Of a DNA stretch of 64,000 nt, positions 25,546 to 34,843 are shown in pieces. Under the pieces are notes generated by a model. That model saw only the letters and a program-made list of their open reading frames with translations. It did not search any database and was not told the origin of the DNA. A program made the translations under genes and the position numbers. Position 1 is the first letter of the stretch. Each line of letters opens with the position of its first letter. The DNA comes from Mucilaginibacter sp. OK283. Lineage in GTDB: Bacteria > Bacteroidota > Bacteroidia > Sphingobacteriales > Sphingobacteriaceae. Where the stretch lies: positions 1 through 64,000 of the forward strand of contig NZ_FODR01000015.1 of the NCBI RefSeq assembly GCF_900110415.1, given 5' to 3'.

Positions 25546-28143
25546 CTATTTATACAAACAATTAGCTATCAACCCCGTCCAGCCGGTTTGATGGGAAGCC
25601 CCCAAACCCCTACCTGTATCACCGTCAAAATATTCGTAAAACAGTACATGGTCCTTAAAATGCGGATCAGTTTGCATTTTGTGATTTGCGCCAAATAATG
25701 GCCTGTACCCTTTATCATCGGGTAAAAACAGTTTAGAAACCCTGCTGTATAGTTCATTGGCTACTTCGGACAGGTTCATGAAATTACCCGATCCGGTGGG
25801 GCATTCCACTTTAAAATCATCGCCGTAATATTTATAAAAACGCTGAAGGCTATCAATAATAAGGTAATTAATCGGCATCCAGATCGGGCCACGCCAGTTA
25901 CTGTTACCACCAAAAAGGCCGCTGTCGCTTTCGCCAGGTGTGTAGGCGATGCCAAAATCCACTCCGTTAACTGCTATTTTATAAGGATGATCCAGGTGAT
26001 ATTTTGACAATGAGCGGATGCCATAATCGCTTAAAAATTCATTTTCATCCAGCATATATTTCAGCAGTGATTTCATTCTGTACCCACGCAACAAACTGAT
26101 AAGATGCTTGCCATTATTACTTGCCTCGTTCCAGCGCGAAACTAAGGAAGCCAAATCCGGCCGTTTTTCGGCAAACCATTTCATCCGTTCTTTAAATATA
26201 GGGCTGTCGGCTATATCTGCTTCATCCAAAACTTCGGTTGCAAATAACGGTATCAGGCCTACGATGCTTCTTACCCTCATTTTTACAGAGCCATCATCCG
26301 GGAAACGAATTTGGTCATAAAAAAAACCATCCTCATCATCCCAAAGTCCTTCATTGCTTTCGCCAAAGTTTGACATGGCCCCCACGATATAAATAAAGTG
26401 CTCAAAAAATTTCGAAGCTATATCCTGGTATGCTTTATCGGTTTCGGCAAGCTCGGTTGCAATTCGTAACAGGTTAAGTGAGTACATTGCCATCCAGCTG
26501 GTACCGTCGGCCTGTTCCAGGTGTTGCCCGGATGGCAGGCGGGTATTTCTGTCGAAAACACCGATATTATCCATACCAAGGAAGCCCCCTTCAAAGATAT
26601 TGTTACCGGCTTCATCCTTACGGTTTACCCACCAGGTAAAATTAAGCATGAGTTTATGGAAAATCCTTTCTAAAAAGTACGTGTCGCCCTTTCCGTTATT
26701 GGCTGCCTTATCAGTTTTATAAATATTCCAAACGGCCATAGCGTGCACCGGCGGGTTTACATCACTAAAATCCCATTCATAGGCCGGTAATTGCCCATTG
26801 GGATGCATATACCAATCGCGGGTGAGTAGTATCAACTGATTTTTTGCGAATGTCATATCTATCGTCGCCAACGGCAGGCAATGGAAGGCCAGGTCCCAGG
26901 CGGCAAACCAGGGATATTCCCATTTATCGGGCATCGATATGACATCCTTGGTATTTAAATGTTTCCATTTGCTGTTGCGGGCATTTTCACGCCGGGCAGG
27001 TGGCTCTGGCTGTGAAGGATCGCCATTGAGCCATTGACGAATGTCGGAATAATAAAATTGCTTATTCCAGAGCATCCCGGCAAAAGCCTGCCGCTGAATA
27101 AGGCATTTGTCGGCATCGTCTTTATTACTATAAATATCGGCGTAAAACTGGTCGGCTTCTGTTAAACGTACGCTAAATATGTTGTCAAAGTCTTCAAAAC
27201 TATAATTGGCATCCGGCGAAAGCCTGAGCCTAATGGTGACACTTTGCCGGGCGGCAATATTTAAATCAAAATTAACAGCTGCCTTTGTACCGGTTTTCTT
27301 TGGGTTGATAGTGTCAGCCCCATGAACTATGTAATCGTTAATCCCGTCTTTATGGTATTTTTGGCCGCTGTCGAAATTGTATAGCCGCTGCATATTGGTT
27401 TCATTATCGCAAAACATTACCGCCGGATTGCCCTCCGTATGCAACCAAAACTGTCCAAGATCTTCATGAAATATGCCGGTTACGCCGTTACCATGGGCCG
27501 AAATTTGCGGTTTGTAATCATCAATACCCCAGCTCCAGGTATTACGGAACCATAGTGTAGGCATTACATTTAATGCAGCATCTTTATCGGATCGGTTATA
27601 GATGGTAATTTTTACGAGGATATCATTTGGGTCATTCTTGGCGTATTCAGTAAAAACATCAAAATATTCGTTGTTATCAAAAATGCCGGTATCCATCAGC
27701 TCAAACTCAGGATCGTTGCGTGTACGGCGCTTATTTTCGTTAACCAGCCAGGCGTACGGAAACTCATTTTGCGGATACTTGTACAAGGTTTTCATGTACG
27801 AGTGCGTTGGCGTACTATCCAGGTAATAGTATAATTCTTTTACATCCTCGCCGTGGTTTCCTTCGGGATTACTGAGGCCGAAGTAGCGTTCTTTGATGAT
27901 GGGGTCTTTTTTATTCCAGAGAGATATCGCGAAACAAAGGTTTTGCTGACGGTCGCAGATGCCTGCTATACCCTCCTCGCCCCAGCGATAGGCTTTGCTA
28001 CGGGCCATATCATGGGTTATATAGTTCCAGGCATCACCATTGGCACTGTAATCTTCCCTAACAGTACCCCATTGGCGGTCGCTCACATAGGGGCCCCACT
28101 TTTTCCAGGTTGCATCCTTTAATCTTGCTTGTTCTGCATTCAT
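25546..28143 (-). CDS. GH63/MGH1-like glycoside hydrolase
   Basis: An 865-residue protein of the bacterial mannosyl-oligosaccharide-glucosidase-like (MGH1/GH63) group with an (alpha/alpha)6 barrel. Typical stretches are RQWGTVREDYSANGDAWNYI near the N-terminus, PDKWEYPWFAAWDLAFHCL, YEWDFSDVNPPVHAMAVW, QADGTSWMAMYSLNLLRIA and, near the C-terminus, NSNWRGPIWMPINYLIID. The Asp and Glu residues in these blocks include the probable catalytic acid and base. There is no signal peptide, so it is likely cytoplasmic and may act on small alpha-glucosides or compatible solutes. The neighbours give no clear pathway. Confidence 0.9.
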   Translation of the reverse strand: MNAEQARLKDATWKKWGPYVSDRQWGTVREDYSANGDAWNYITHDMARSKAYRWGEEGIAGICDRQQNLCFAISLWNKKDPIIKERYFGLSNPEGNHGEDVKELYYYLDSTPTHSYMKTLYKYPQNEFPYAWLVNENKRRTRNDPEFELMDTGIFDNNEYFDVFTEYAKNDPNDILVKITIYNRSDKDAALNVMPTLWFRNTWSWGIDDYKPQISAHGNGVTGIFHEDLGQFWLHTEGNPAVMFCDNETNMQRLYNFDSGQKYHKDGINDYIVHGADTINPKKTGTKAAVNFDLNIAARQSVTIRLRLSPDANYSFEDFDNIFSVRLTEADQFYADIYSNKDDADKCLIQRQAFAGMLWNKQFYYSDIRQWLNGDPSQPEPPARRENARNSKWKHLNTKDVISMPDKWEYPWFAAWDLAFHCLPLATIDMTFAKNQLILLTRDWYMHPNGQLPAYEWDFSDVNPPVHAMAVWNIYKTDKAANNGKGDTYFLERIFHKLMLNFTWWVNRKDEAGNNIFEGGFLGMDNIGVFDRNTRLPSGQHLEQADGTSWMAMYSLNLLRIATELAETDKAYQDIASKFFEHFIYIVGAMSNFGESNEGLWDDEDGFFYDQIRFPDDGSVKMRVRSIVGLIPLFATEVLDEADIADSPIFKERMKWFAEKRPDLASLVSRWNEASNNGKHLISLLRGYRMKSLLKYMLDENEFLSDYGIRSLSKYHLDHPYKIAVNGVDFGIAYTPGESDSGLFGGNSNWRGPIWMPINYLIIDSLQRFYKYYGDDFKVECPTGSGNFMNLSEVANELYSRVSKLFLPDDKGYRPLFGANHKMQTDPHFKDHVLFYEYFDGDTGRGLGASHQTGWTGLIANCLYK

Positions 28144-28241
28144 GAATGCAAAGTAGGCTTATTTGAAATAATTAACAGAATTGTAGGAGATGTTTTACAC
28201 GATGGTGAAAAAGACATCTAAATAAACCTGCTATCGACATT

Positions 28242-29312
28242 TTACCCCCAGGCCTTTCTCAAAAACCTTAGCCAGTTACCGTGCATCATGTTTTCAATAT
28301 CTACATCGGTATAACCTCGTTTTCTTAGCATATCCGGCACTTTTTGCAAATCGGCTATGGTCTCCAGGTCATATGGGCATTGCTCCCGGCCAAAGGCGCC
28401 GTCAAGATCGGTGCCCATACCTACTTGCAGGGCATTGCCGGCTATCTGGCAAATATGATCGATATGATCTACCATCACCTCCATATTGCAATTCATCCCT
28501 TTGGGGGTTGATACACCCCTCACCCATCCCGGTACCATCATCCAGGCATCCAATGCAGCGCCAATTACTGCACCGCGATCAACCAAAGCTTTAATCATCT
28601 CATCACTGTACTGCCTGTTGTGGTTTACCAGTGCGCGACAGTTGTTATGGCTGGCCCAAACGTGGCCGTTAAAGTGATCAAGCGCTTCCCAAAAACTGTC
28701 ATCACAAAGGTGCGTAGCATCCAGGATAATATTCAGGCGTTCCATTTCTTTAAGCAACTCATGGCCTTTTGGCCCCATGTAGCCGGTGGCATCTGTACCC
28801 TGGGCATACCTGCCAGGGCCATAGTGCGCAGGGCCTACAGCTCGCAGCCCATAATTATAGGCACGTTCCAGATGTTGTACCGTTACAATCGAATCTGCAC
28901 CTTCCAAACTAAGGATGTATCCTACAGCCTTAGTTTCAGTTGGCTGGCCATCGTTCCAATATGTAAGATGTTTCTCTAATGATGCCAGGTTATTCACCTG
29001 CACCATTTGGCCGGCATCTTCCATGGCCTTATACCAGGCTACCTGCCCCTGTGTTTGCGCCCAGGCCTGTTCGGGCGAGTGCCACCCGGGTAATGGATTA
29101 CCGGGCGCTACATAACGGCCAATTTGTGTGGCTACCACCAAACCAATATTGCCTTTGCGCAATTCGGGCAAGGTAACAACTGCTTTGGCGCGGTCGGGTT
29201 TATCGGTAAGGCCTTCTTCGCGCTGGTTTAATTCGGCCAGCGGACGGGTCAGGTCGCGGTTCCACTCCAGCGCATTCATGCTGAGGTCTAAATGGGCATC
29301 AATTACAAACAT
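28242..29312 (-). CDS. Membrane dipeptidase (peptidase family M19)
   Basis: A 356-residue metallo-dipeptidase of the amidohydrolase superfamily, related to renal dipeptidase. Zinc-binding positions are visible as the N-terminal DAHLD, then ATHLCDDSFW and WASHNNCRALVNHNRQ, and LQVGMGTDLDG near residue 300. There is no signal peptide, so it is probably cytoplasmic. Family M19 enzymes cleave dipeptides and tolerate D-residues at the second position. The gene lies 11 nt after the D-threonine-aldolase-like gene, so they are almost certainly cotranscribed; this suggests handling of D-amino-acid-containing dipeptides, which is inference. Confidence 0.93.
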   Translation of the reverse strand: MFVIDAHLDLSMNALEWNRDLTRPLAELNQREEGLTDKPDRAKAVVTLPELRKGNIGLVVATQIGRYVAPGNPLPGWHSPEQAWAQTQGQVAWYKAMEDAGQMVQVNNLASLEKHLTYWNDGQPTETKAVGYILSLEGADSIVTVQHLERAYNYGLRAVGPAHYGPGRYAQGTDATGYMGPKGHELLKEMERLNIILDATHLCDDSFWEALDHFNGHVWASHNNCRALVNHNRQYSDEMIKALVDRGAVIGAALDAWMMVPGWVRGVSTPKGMNCNMEVMVDHIDHICQIAGNALQVGMGTDLDGAFGREQCPYDLETIADLQKVPDMLRKRGYTDVDIENMMHGNWLRFLRKAWG

Positions 29313-29323
29313 ATTTTTTATTA

Positions 29324-30436
29324 TCAGATGGTAATTTTACGGTCGCGGGCCAGGTTAAGCCATTCGCCGGTAAGTATATTATTTTCGATGGTACAAACGC
29401 GTTCGTATAAAGCCACTGTTGGGCATACATGATGCGGGATGCCGTAAAGCACATCGCCTATTTGGTAGTCATGGCCCTTACCCGCATCAACAACCAGGTG
29501 CTCTTCGCTTTGGCCAACAGGCACCAGTTGCGGTGCATTTAAAAAGTAAATTCGCTTTGCCAGTTCATTTTCGGCCGAAATAGATTTATGCCCAACATCC
29601 AGGCAAAGTTTAGTAGTATCGGGCAACGATACGACCCGGGTAACTACCAATACAGCGGGTAAAAAGGGTTGCTCTGGTATCTCCAGTTCATATCCCCTGT
29701 CCCAATAAACAAAAGTACCCGGGCTACATTCTACAACAGACCTTTTGGAATGAATGGTAAACGTTGGCGAGCCTCCGGCAATAATAATCGGCTCGGGATA
29801 ATCTTTTGCTTTCAAATCCTGTTGCAGTTTTAATACAGGTGCGAAACCGGCATCGCAGCGCTCTTTTCGTTTTGCCACATCAACATCGTGGATATGACCG
29901 TCATAGGCATGCAAGCCAACCGGCGTAATCCCCGGCAAAACGGCGCAATCCATATACAGTTGCAGTGCATCAAAACCAGGCGCAATGCCTGTACGATTCA
30001 TGCCAACATTCAAATCGATGTAAACAGTAACAGTAGTTTTACCAGCCAATGCAGCATCCGAAATCTCTTTGGCTGCTAAATCGTTATCAACCAAACACGA
30101 GAAGCGGGTTTGCGGGTAAATGTGTATTAATTTGATAAACCTATCCAGCTTAGGTCCAACAGGCTGATAAGCCAGCAAAACATCGGGGGCTTTACACATG
30201 CCCAGCAATTCCGCTTCGGCAATAGTAGCGCACTTGAATTTGTTAACCCCAGCTTCAAGTAATAGTTGTGTAACCTGTTTGTTTTTGTAAGTTTTAATAT
30301 GAGGGCGCAACCGTGCCACATCATCAATCATGGTTTTAAGCACATCGATGTTGGCCTGTACCCTATCGGGATAAACAACCAAAGCCGGTGTATCCAGTTT
30401 ATCTACGTTATCTATCGTGAACCAGTGGTGATCCAT
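29324..30436 (-). CDS. D-threonine aldolase / D-serine dehydratase-like PLP enzyme
   Basis: A 370-residue fold-type III pyridoxal-phosphate enzyme. The alanine-racemase-like N-terminal barrel has LDTPALVVYPDRVQANI and the probable PLP lysine in RPHIKTYKNKQVTQL. The C-terminal domain carries DAGKGHDY and YGIPHHVCPTVALYE, the latter with the His-x5-Cys-like pair that holds the metal in D-serine dehydratase-like enzymes. It is expected to cleave D-threonine-type beta-hydroxy amino acids or dehydrate D-serine in the cytoplasm. It sits upstream of the M19 dipeptidase and downstream of a RidA protein. Confidence 0.9.
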   Translation of the reverse strand: MDHHWFTIDNVDKLDTPALVVYPDRVQANIDVLKTMIDDVARLRPHIKTYKNKQVTQLLLEAGVNKFKCATIAEAELLGMCKAPDVLLAYQPVGPKLDRFIKLIHIYPQTRFSCLVDNDLAAKEISDAALAGKTTVTVYIDLNVGMNRTGIAPGFDALQLYMDCAVLPGITPVGLHAYDGHIHDVDVAKRKERCDAGFAPVLKLQQDLKAKDYPEPIIIAGGSPTFTIHSKRSVVECSPGTFVYWDRGYELEIPEQPFLPAVLVVTRVVSLPDTTKLCLDVGHKSISAENELAKRIYFLNAPQLVPVGQSEEHLVVDAGKGHDYQIGDVLYGIPHHVCPTVALYERVCTIENNILTGEWLNLARDRKITI

Positions 30437-30492
30437 ATTTTTCCGAACCGGAATTTTTAGAATTAAAGAATTTCCAGAATTTCTCTTCCTAA

Positions 30493-30547
30493 GGTCTTGA
30501 TACTTGATACTAACTACTTGATACTAAAAAGTTACTTGATACTAAAA
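30493..30547. repeat. Short direct repeat (ACTTGATACTA)
   Basis: Four imperfect copies of CTTGATACT(A) lie between the RidA and aldolase-like genes. It is another member of the word-like intergenic repeats of this window. Confidence 0.75.
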
Positions 30548-31012
30548 TCAAACCAATTCAAATAAAGCTTCGATTTCAACCGGGATATTATCGGGTAGCG
30601 ATCCCATGCCTACTGCGCTACGCACACCAATGCCATTTTCTTCGCCCCAAATTTTGGCAAAAAGTTCGCTTGCCCCGTTAATGATGAAAGGATGTTTTTC
30701 AAAATCGGGTGTGCAGTTAACCATGCCTAATACTTTTATTACACGTTTTACCTTATCTAAACTGCCTATGTTGGCTTTTACGGTAGCCAGCATGGCTAAA
30801 CCAACCTGGCGGGCAGCAAGCTTCCCATCTTCCATATTTATGGTATCGCCAATACGGCCTATAATCAGGGTACCATCATCCTGTACCGTTCCGTGACCGG
30901 ACAAGTAAAGGTATTTTCCATCAATTAAACATGGTTTATAAACGCCAAGCGGCTTTGGTGCTGGCGGCAGGTTTAAACCAAGCGCAGCAAAATTTTCTTC
31001 GGGAGTGTTCAT
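30548..31012 (-). CDS. RidA (YjgF/YER057c/UK114) family protein
   Basis: A 154-residue member of the Rid family, in the longer subgroup with N-terminal LNLPPAPKPLGVYKPCLIDG. The core has YLSGHGTV, the central DKVKRVIKVLGMVNC, and the C-terminal GVRSAVGMGSLPDNIPVEIE, where the arginine corresponds to the carboxylate-binding residue of RidA. RidA enzymes hydrolyse reactive enamine and imine intermediates released by PLP-dependent dehydratases. The adjacent D-serine-dehydratase/D-threonine-aldolase-like gene is a natural source of such intermediates, which supports a working link (inference). Confidence 0.92.
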   Translation of the reverse strand: MNTPEENFAALGLNLPPAPKPLGVYKPCLIDGKYLYLSGHGTVQDDGTLIIGRIGDTINMEDGKLAARQVGLAMLATVKANIGSLDKVKRVIKVLGMVNCTPDFEKHPFIINGASELFAKIWGEENGIGVRSAVGMGSLPDNIPVEIEALFELV

Positions 31013-31164
31013 ATTGTAAAACTATTGTATTTTCAAATCTATAAATACTATTCATAAAGTTGAGAAAACATATTTAAAAATTTTAAAAACTTACGGTATG
31101 GTAGTAAGACCATCGAAAACAACCCCCAAAAGCAACAAAGTAGGTTTCTGTTTGCCATAAAAAC

Positions 31165-31195
31165 AAAAAAGCCGGGGATCTCAAACCCGGCTTTT
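31165..31195 (-). terminator. Intrinsic terminator of the barrel/DoxX/PAP2 cluster
   Basis: On the minus strand GCCGGG pairs with CCCGGC and the stem is followed by TTTTTTGTTTTT. It lies 21 nt after the stop codon of the barrel gene at 31216-32322. Confidence 0.88.
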
Positions 31196-31215
31196 GCTTA
31201 AACCATGAATCAACT

Positions 31216-32322
31216 TTATTTAAATCTGTACGTAATTCCAATGTTAACGGCGTAATCGGCAAAAGCCGCGTCGCCTTGTGTGTATGTTCCGGTAAGGTTG
31301 GTTGAAATTTTGTCAGCAACACTTTGCGTACGTTCGCGACGTAAAGCAACCGGCACAAATGCATAAATAGAAAGTGATTTTAAACGGAATGTAACCCCGG
31401 GCTCGGCCGAAAGGATATTACCAGGCCTTCTGAAACCGTTACTGCCGCCAACAAGGTCGTGAACCGGTAAGCACTCATAACGTGCACCTGCCGAAAAGTC
31501 AAATTTACCTGTGCCATAGCTTGCACCCGCCCTAAGCATTACCTGGTCTGGCACACTCATAATATCGCTGCCATTAGCAATGGCCTTAGCGCTTGCAGTA
31601 CCACCGCGAGCTGTTGAAACGCCGTTTTGTTCTCTTGGGCTAACGAGGTAATAAAAACCACCATATACACCAAATTTGTGGGTAAAATTGTAATAAGCGT
31701 TAATTTCGGTGGTTATACCTGTACCGCCGTCGCCCAACTGTATAGACTGATCAACCGGGCCAAGTACTTTGGCATCGGTTGTGCCCTGGTGGTAAAAATA
31801 GTCCTGGTAGTTATAAGCACCGGTAGCGAGTTTTAAGCCCAAGCCAACCTGGATATTTCCCTTACGTGCTTTAGCCGGATTTAATAACCAGGCATATGCA
31901 GTTAAACGAACATCGCCCAAACCAAATGAATGTGTCTCTAAACGTTCTTTACCGCCATGCTCGTATAACGATGAACGGCTGTTATCCACAATAGGTACAT
32001 CCACCGCAAACGACCAGCGATTGTTAAAAATACGGGTAAGTGTTATATCATTGGTATAGGAGTGGTTAATAACATTTGTACCCAGCGCTATACGTTGTTT
32101 TTGCTCAGTTGTGCCAACAAAATGCTTGTATGACCTGAAGTATCGGCTATTGCTATTTAACAACCAGCTTCCTTCAGCAGCATTGGCACTATCCGGATGT
32201 TCGTCCATGGTGCACAAACCACCTGTACTCCTGATGGCTACGCAGCCTTGTGCGTTTACTTTTGCGTTTGTAAAAAGTACAAATAATGCTGCCACGCAGC
32301 TCAATTTTAAAATTAATTTCAT
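31216..32322 (-). CDS. Outer-membrane beta-barrel-like protein (transporter-like)
   Basis: A 368-residue exported protein with a signal peptide (about residues 1-24, ending VNAQ). The mature part starts with GCVAIRSTGGLCTMDEHPDS, containing two cysteines that could form a disulfide. It continues as alternating beta strands (SWAFAVDVPIVDNSR, GLGDVRLTAYAWLL, GNIQVGLGLKLATG, KFDFSAGARYECLPV) and ends in an aromatic-hydrophobic strand (VNIGITYRFK), typical of outer-membrane barrels. It resembles the phenol-degradation meta-pathway barrel group, but I would not name a substrate. It is the last gene of the cluster and is followed by a terminator. Confidence 0.8.
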   Translation of the reverse strand: MKLILKLSCVAALFVLFTNAKVNAQGCVAIRSTGGLCTMDEHPDSANAAEGSWLLNSNSRYFRSYKHFVGTTEQKQRIALGTNVINHSYTNDITLTRIFNNRWSFAVDVPIVDNSRSSLYEHGGKERLETHSFGLGDVRLTAYAWLLNPAKARKGNIQVGLGLKLATGAYNYQDYFYHQGTTDAKVLGPVDQSIQLGDGGTGITTEINAYYNFTHKFGVYGGFYYLVSPREQNGVSTARGGTASAKAIANGSDIMSVPDQVMLRAGASYGTGKFDFSAGARYECLPVHDLVGGSNGFRRPGNILSAEPGVTFRLKSLSIYAFVPVALRRERTQSVADKISTNLTGTYTQGDAAFADYAVNIGITYRFK

Positions 32323-32419
32323 AGTTTTTTTTAGTGGTTATTATTGTTTAGATAATTGAGTATTAAGGCCGGGTGATAAAACCCAGCTAAAGCCTGCTTT
32401 TTACAGGATATCAGGTTAA

Positions 32420-33235
32420 TTAATTAGTTTGTAAATGGGCTGATTTTTTAAAAGGCCATGATAAAAATCCGGTAGGCGATCGCTTAACAGCAAACCATAA
32501 GGATAACAATACCCCATAGCTGCCACCCCGCTCAACCCATTCAAATATTTCATATTTAGGGTAAAAGAGTTCGCTTGTTATTTTCCAGATGATAAACAAA
32601 AACAGAATATTTGCAAATGGGCGAATAAGTACAGAAAGTGCTGCCAAAACTTCAAAAATGCCAACTGCCAGCGCAGTTTTGCCAGGATTGTTAAAACCCA
32701 AAGCATGGTACTGATTAATTAAACTTTGTTTTTGTATCAGGTTTAACCAACCATGGCCCAACAGCAGCAGGAATGCAAACAGCCTTAAACAATTTAAAAC
32801 ATTTTTTAAGGTACCTGCATCCAGGTTTACATTGTCGTCCATCCGGCCGAACCATTTTTTTAGCGGCATTTTAAAACCGCCCTGCATTAGCAGCAGTACA
32901 AACGGGGCACCAAAATTACCTGCGCGTTCAATAAACTCGGCAAATGGCTCGCCCGATAAAGGACGCATGGCGGCTGTAATTATCCCCCACACCACCAGCC
33001 AGCCGGCTACCGCACGTGTTGGATATACCAATAGCGATAAGCCAAACAAAATATCCATCACTCCTACGTAGGGCATCAGCGTGTATGACATATCATGCCC
33101 GATGCCAACTACGGCAAAATAATTACACCAAATTTGCTTGGTGATGATACCAAAGGCACCATGACCTATAAAACACATTGCTGACGCAAACCTGAGCGTG
33201 TAGTATATATTTTTATCTGAAATTAAACGCGACAT
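32420..33235 (-). CDS. DoxX-like integral membrane protein
   Basis: A 271-residue protein with about seven or eight membrane helices in two repeats. Each half starts with a helix carrying GHG (RFASAMCFIGHGAFGI and LRLFAFLLLLGHGWLNLIQK). Internal duplication of a DoxX-type four-helix unit is likely. There is no signal peptide or enzyme motif. DoxX proteins are linked in some bacteria to redox chemistry with quinones or thiosulfate. Placed between an outer-membrane barrel gene and a PAP2/haloperoxidase-like gene (29 nt away), it probably acts with them. The function is not known. Confidence 0.75.
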   Translation of the reverse strand: MSRLISDKNIYYTLRFASAMCFIGHGAFGIITKQIWCNYFAVVGIGHDMSYTLMPYVGVMDILFGLSLLVYPTRAVAGWLVVWGIITAAMRPLSGEPFAEFIERAGNFGAPFVLLLMQGGFKMPLKKWFGRMDDNVNLDAGTLKNVLNCLRLFAFLLLLGHGWLNLIQKQSLINQYHALGFNNPGKTALAVGIFEVLAALSVLIRPFANILFLFIIWKITSELFYPKYEIFEWVERGGSYGVLLSLWFAVKRSPTGFLSWPFKKSAHLQTN

Positions 33236-33264
33236 GTTATCGTATCTTAAACTCTCCCTACCCG

Positions 33265-34818
33265 TTATAATCCTGCACCGTCTGCTTTACCCCTGTTAAC
33301 CGCGTATTGTCCTACCGCTTTGCCGGTTACCAAACCAACTTCGCAATCGCTGCGGAAGTGGATACCACCGTACAGCCTCGACATGGCGGCTGCTTGTGCC
33401 AGATTAGTAAACTTAGTTCCTCTGTCAGGTAATAAATAACTTAATACGGTTGCTGCTGCGCCGCTAAAGTTAGAGTGTCCTGATGTATAAGCCGGGAAAT
33501 TTGGCACCCCCGTGAGCGTTTTAATCAACGGATCAACCTGCGAAGGGCGCTGGTTAAAGTAAAAGTACTTGGTATCCCAGCAAACAATAGCAGCATCCAT
33601 TTCGGCCATATTTAGCAATGCAAAGTTACGGGCCCAGCGTACTTCGCTATAATTTTGTTTCACAAACTCATCAGCAGCAATAGCGTTCCAGTGGCCGGCC
33701 GGTGTGTAGGTACCAATGCCATCAGCCCAAAAAGCAACCTGCTCTTCATGTGCACGGCTATGATCTTTACTCATTGATAGTACTTCATCAACTTCTTTTT
33801 TATATTCGGCCGAAGTAGATAAATAAGGTGGCGCCGGGCGCAGCGAAACAACAGTTAATGTATCAAACAAAAACGGAAGCACTTTTGAAAACAAAGGCAA
33901 CATCGGCGGTCTCTTAGGTGTTTCTAAACTCACCCAAAACTTTCCTGATTCAAATGCTGTGGTTTGAAGTTTTGCCCATACTGTAGCATCGCCAATAGCC
34001 TTACCTGCACGATCGCCGCGGGCGCGCGTTACAAATAACGCAGCAACCTGTTTTCCTAATGATTCGCCTGCTGCTATCTCGCCGCGGGTATTTGCACCTG
34101 CCATTATACGGTATTCTTTTTCTTCCTGGGCTTTTTGGTTGATGTAAGCCAATTCGGTAGGGAATAACAGCTTCATTAACTCAACGGTGGTACCGGCGAC
34201 AACTGCATCTTCACTTGGATATGATGGCAGCTCAGAAACCGGTACCAAGGCCTGTACAGTTGCATCATTTTTGTAAGGGGCCGTACGTTTATAGGTGTTT
34301 TTAAAGTGCCACGCAGCCAACAAAGCATCATATTGCGCTGCGCTCACATAAGCATAAGCGCGGGCGGCATATGGCGGGTTCGAGAATGGAAACTCCGGGT
34401 AATTAAATGGGTTGGCCGAACTTGGCGCGGGATAAGTACCATCTTCATTTTGATATGGCGCAACGTTGTGCTTAGCCACCAGTTGGCGCATAATTTCGTT
34501 CCACCTTAACACAGCGCCTGCACTCCAGTATTTAATAGATGCCTTTTGGTCGTCAGTTAAATTTCTCTGTGCTGCTTTAATTTCGTTAATATCCGCAAGG
34601 TAAGCTGGCGAAGTAACCGCATCGGGAGCGGCAACGGTAAGCACGCTAAAATCATTAACCAGCACTGGTTTCCAGGTATCGGCATTAAGGTCGATATTGG
34701 CCGGGGCCAGCGCGGGGTATTGTTGAGTACGATCTACAATGTCTTTTTTACAGGATAAGCTAAATATAGCCACGCCTATAAACATTGATGGTATTATATA
34801 AAGTAATGATCTTTTCAT
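33265..34818 (-). CDS. PAP2/vanadium-haloperoxidase-like lipoprotein
   Basis: A 517-residue exported protein. The N-terminus has a lipobox-like segment (GVAIFSLSCKK), so it is probably a lipoprotein. The C-terminal domain has the three PAP2/haloperoxidase motifs: K-x-x-x-x-x-x-RP ending at R424-P425, SGH (446-448) and SR-x5-H-x3-D (R481, H487, D491). The large, mostly helical N-terminal part is typical of the vanadium-chloroperoxidase-like group rather than small lipid phosphatases. It could be a phosphatase or a haloperoxidase; sequence alone does not decide. It lies between the DoxX-like gene and a second barrel gene, with short spacings. Confidence 0.88.
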   Translation of the reverse strand: MKRSLLYIIPSMFIGVAIFSLSCKKDIVDRTQQYPALAPANIDLNADTWKPVLVNDFSVLTVAAPDAVTSPAYLADINEIKAAQRNLTDDQKASIKYWSAGAVLRWNEIMRQLVAKHNVAPYQNEDGTYPAPSSANPFNYPEFPFSNPPYAARAYAYVSAAQYDALLAAWHFKNTYKRTAPYKNDATVQALVPVSELPSYPSEDAVVAGTTVELMKLLFPTELAYINQKAQEEKEYRIMAGANTRGEIAAGESLGKQVAALFVTRARGDRAGKAIGDATVWAKLQTTAFESGKFWVSLETPKRPPMLPLFSKVLPFLFDTLTVVSLRPAPPYLSTSAEYKKEVDEVLSMSKDHSRAHEEQVAFWADGIGTYTPAGHWNAIAADEFVKQNYSEVRWARNFALLNMAEMDAAIVCWDTKYFYFNQRPSQVDPLIKTLTGVPNFPAYTSGHSNFSGAAATVLSYLLPDRGTKFTNLAQAAAMSRLYGGIHFRSDCEVGLVTGKAVGQYAVNRGKADGAGL

Positions 34819-34843
34819 CAGATTCTCTTTTAATTATTAAAAA

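Noticed and set aside
31083..31364. 93-codon minus-strand ORF
   Set aside because: Overlaps the end of the barrel gene and the terminator hairpin in another frame; no family features.
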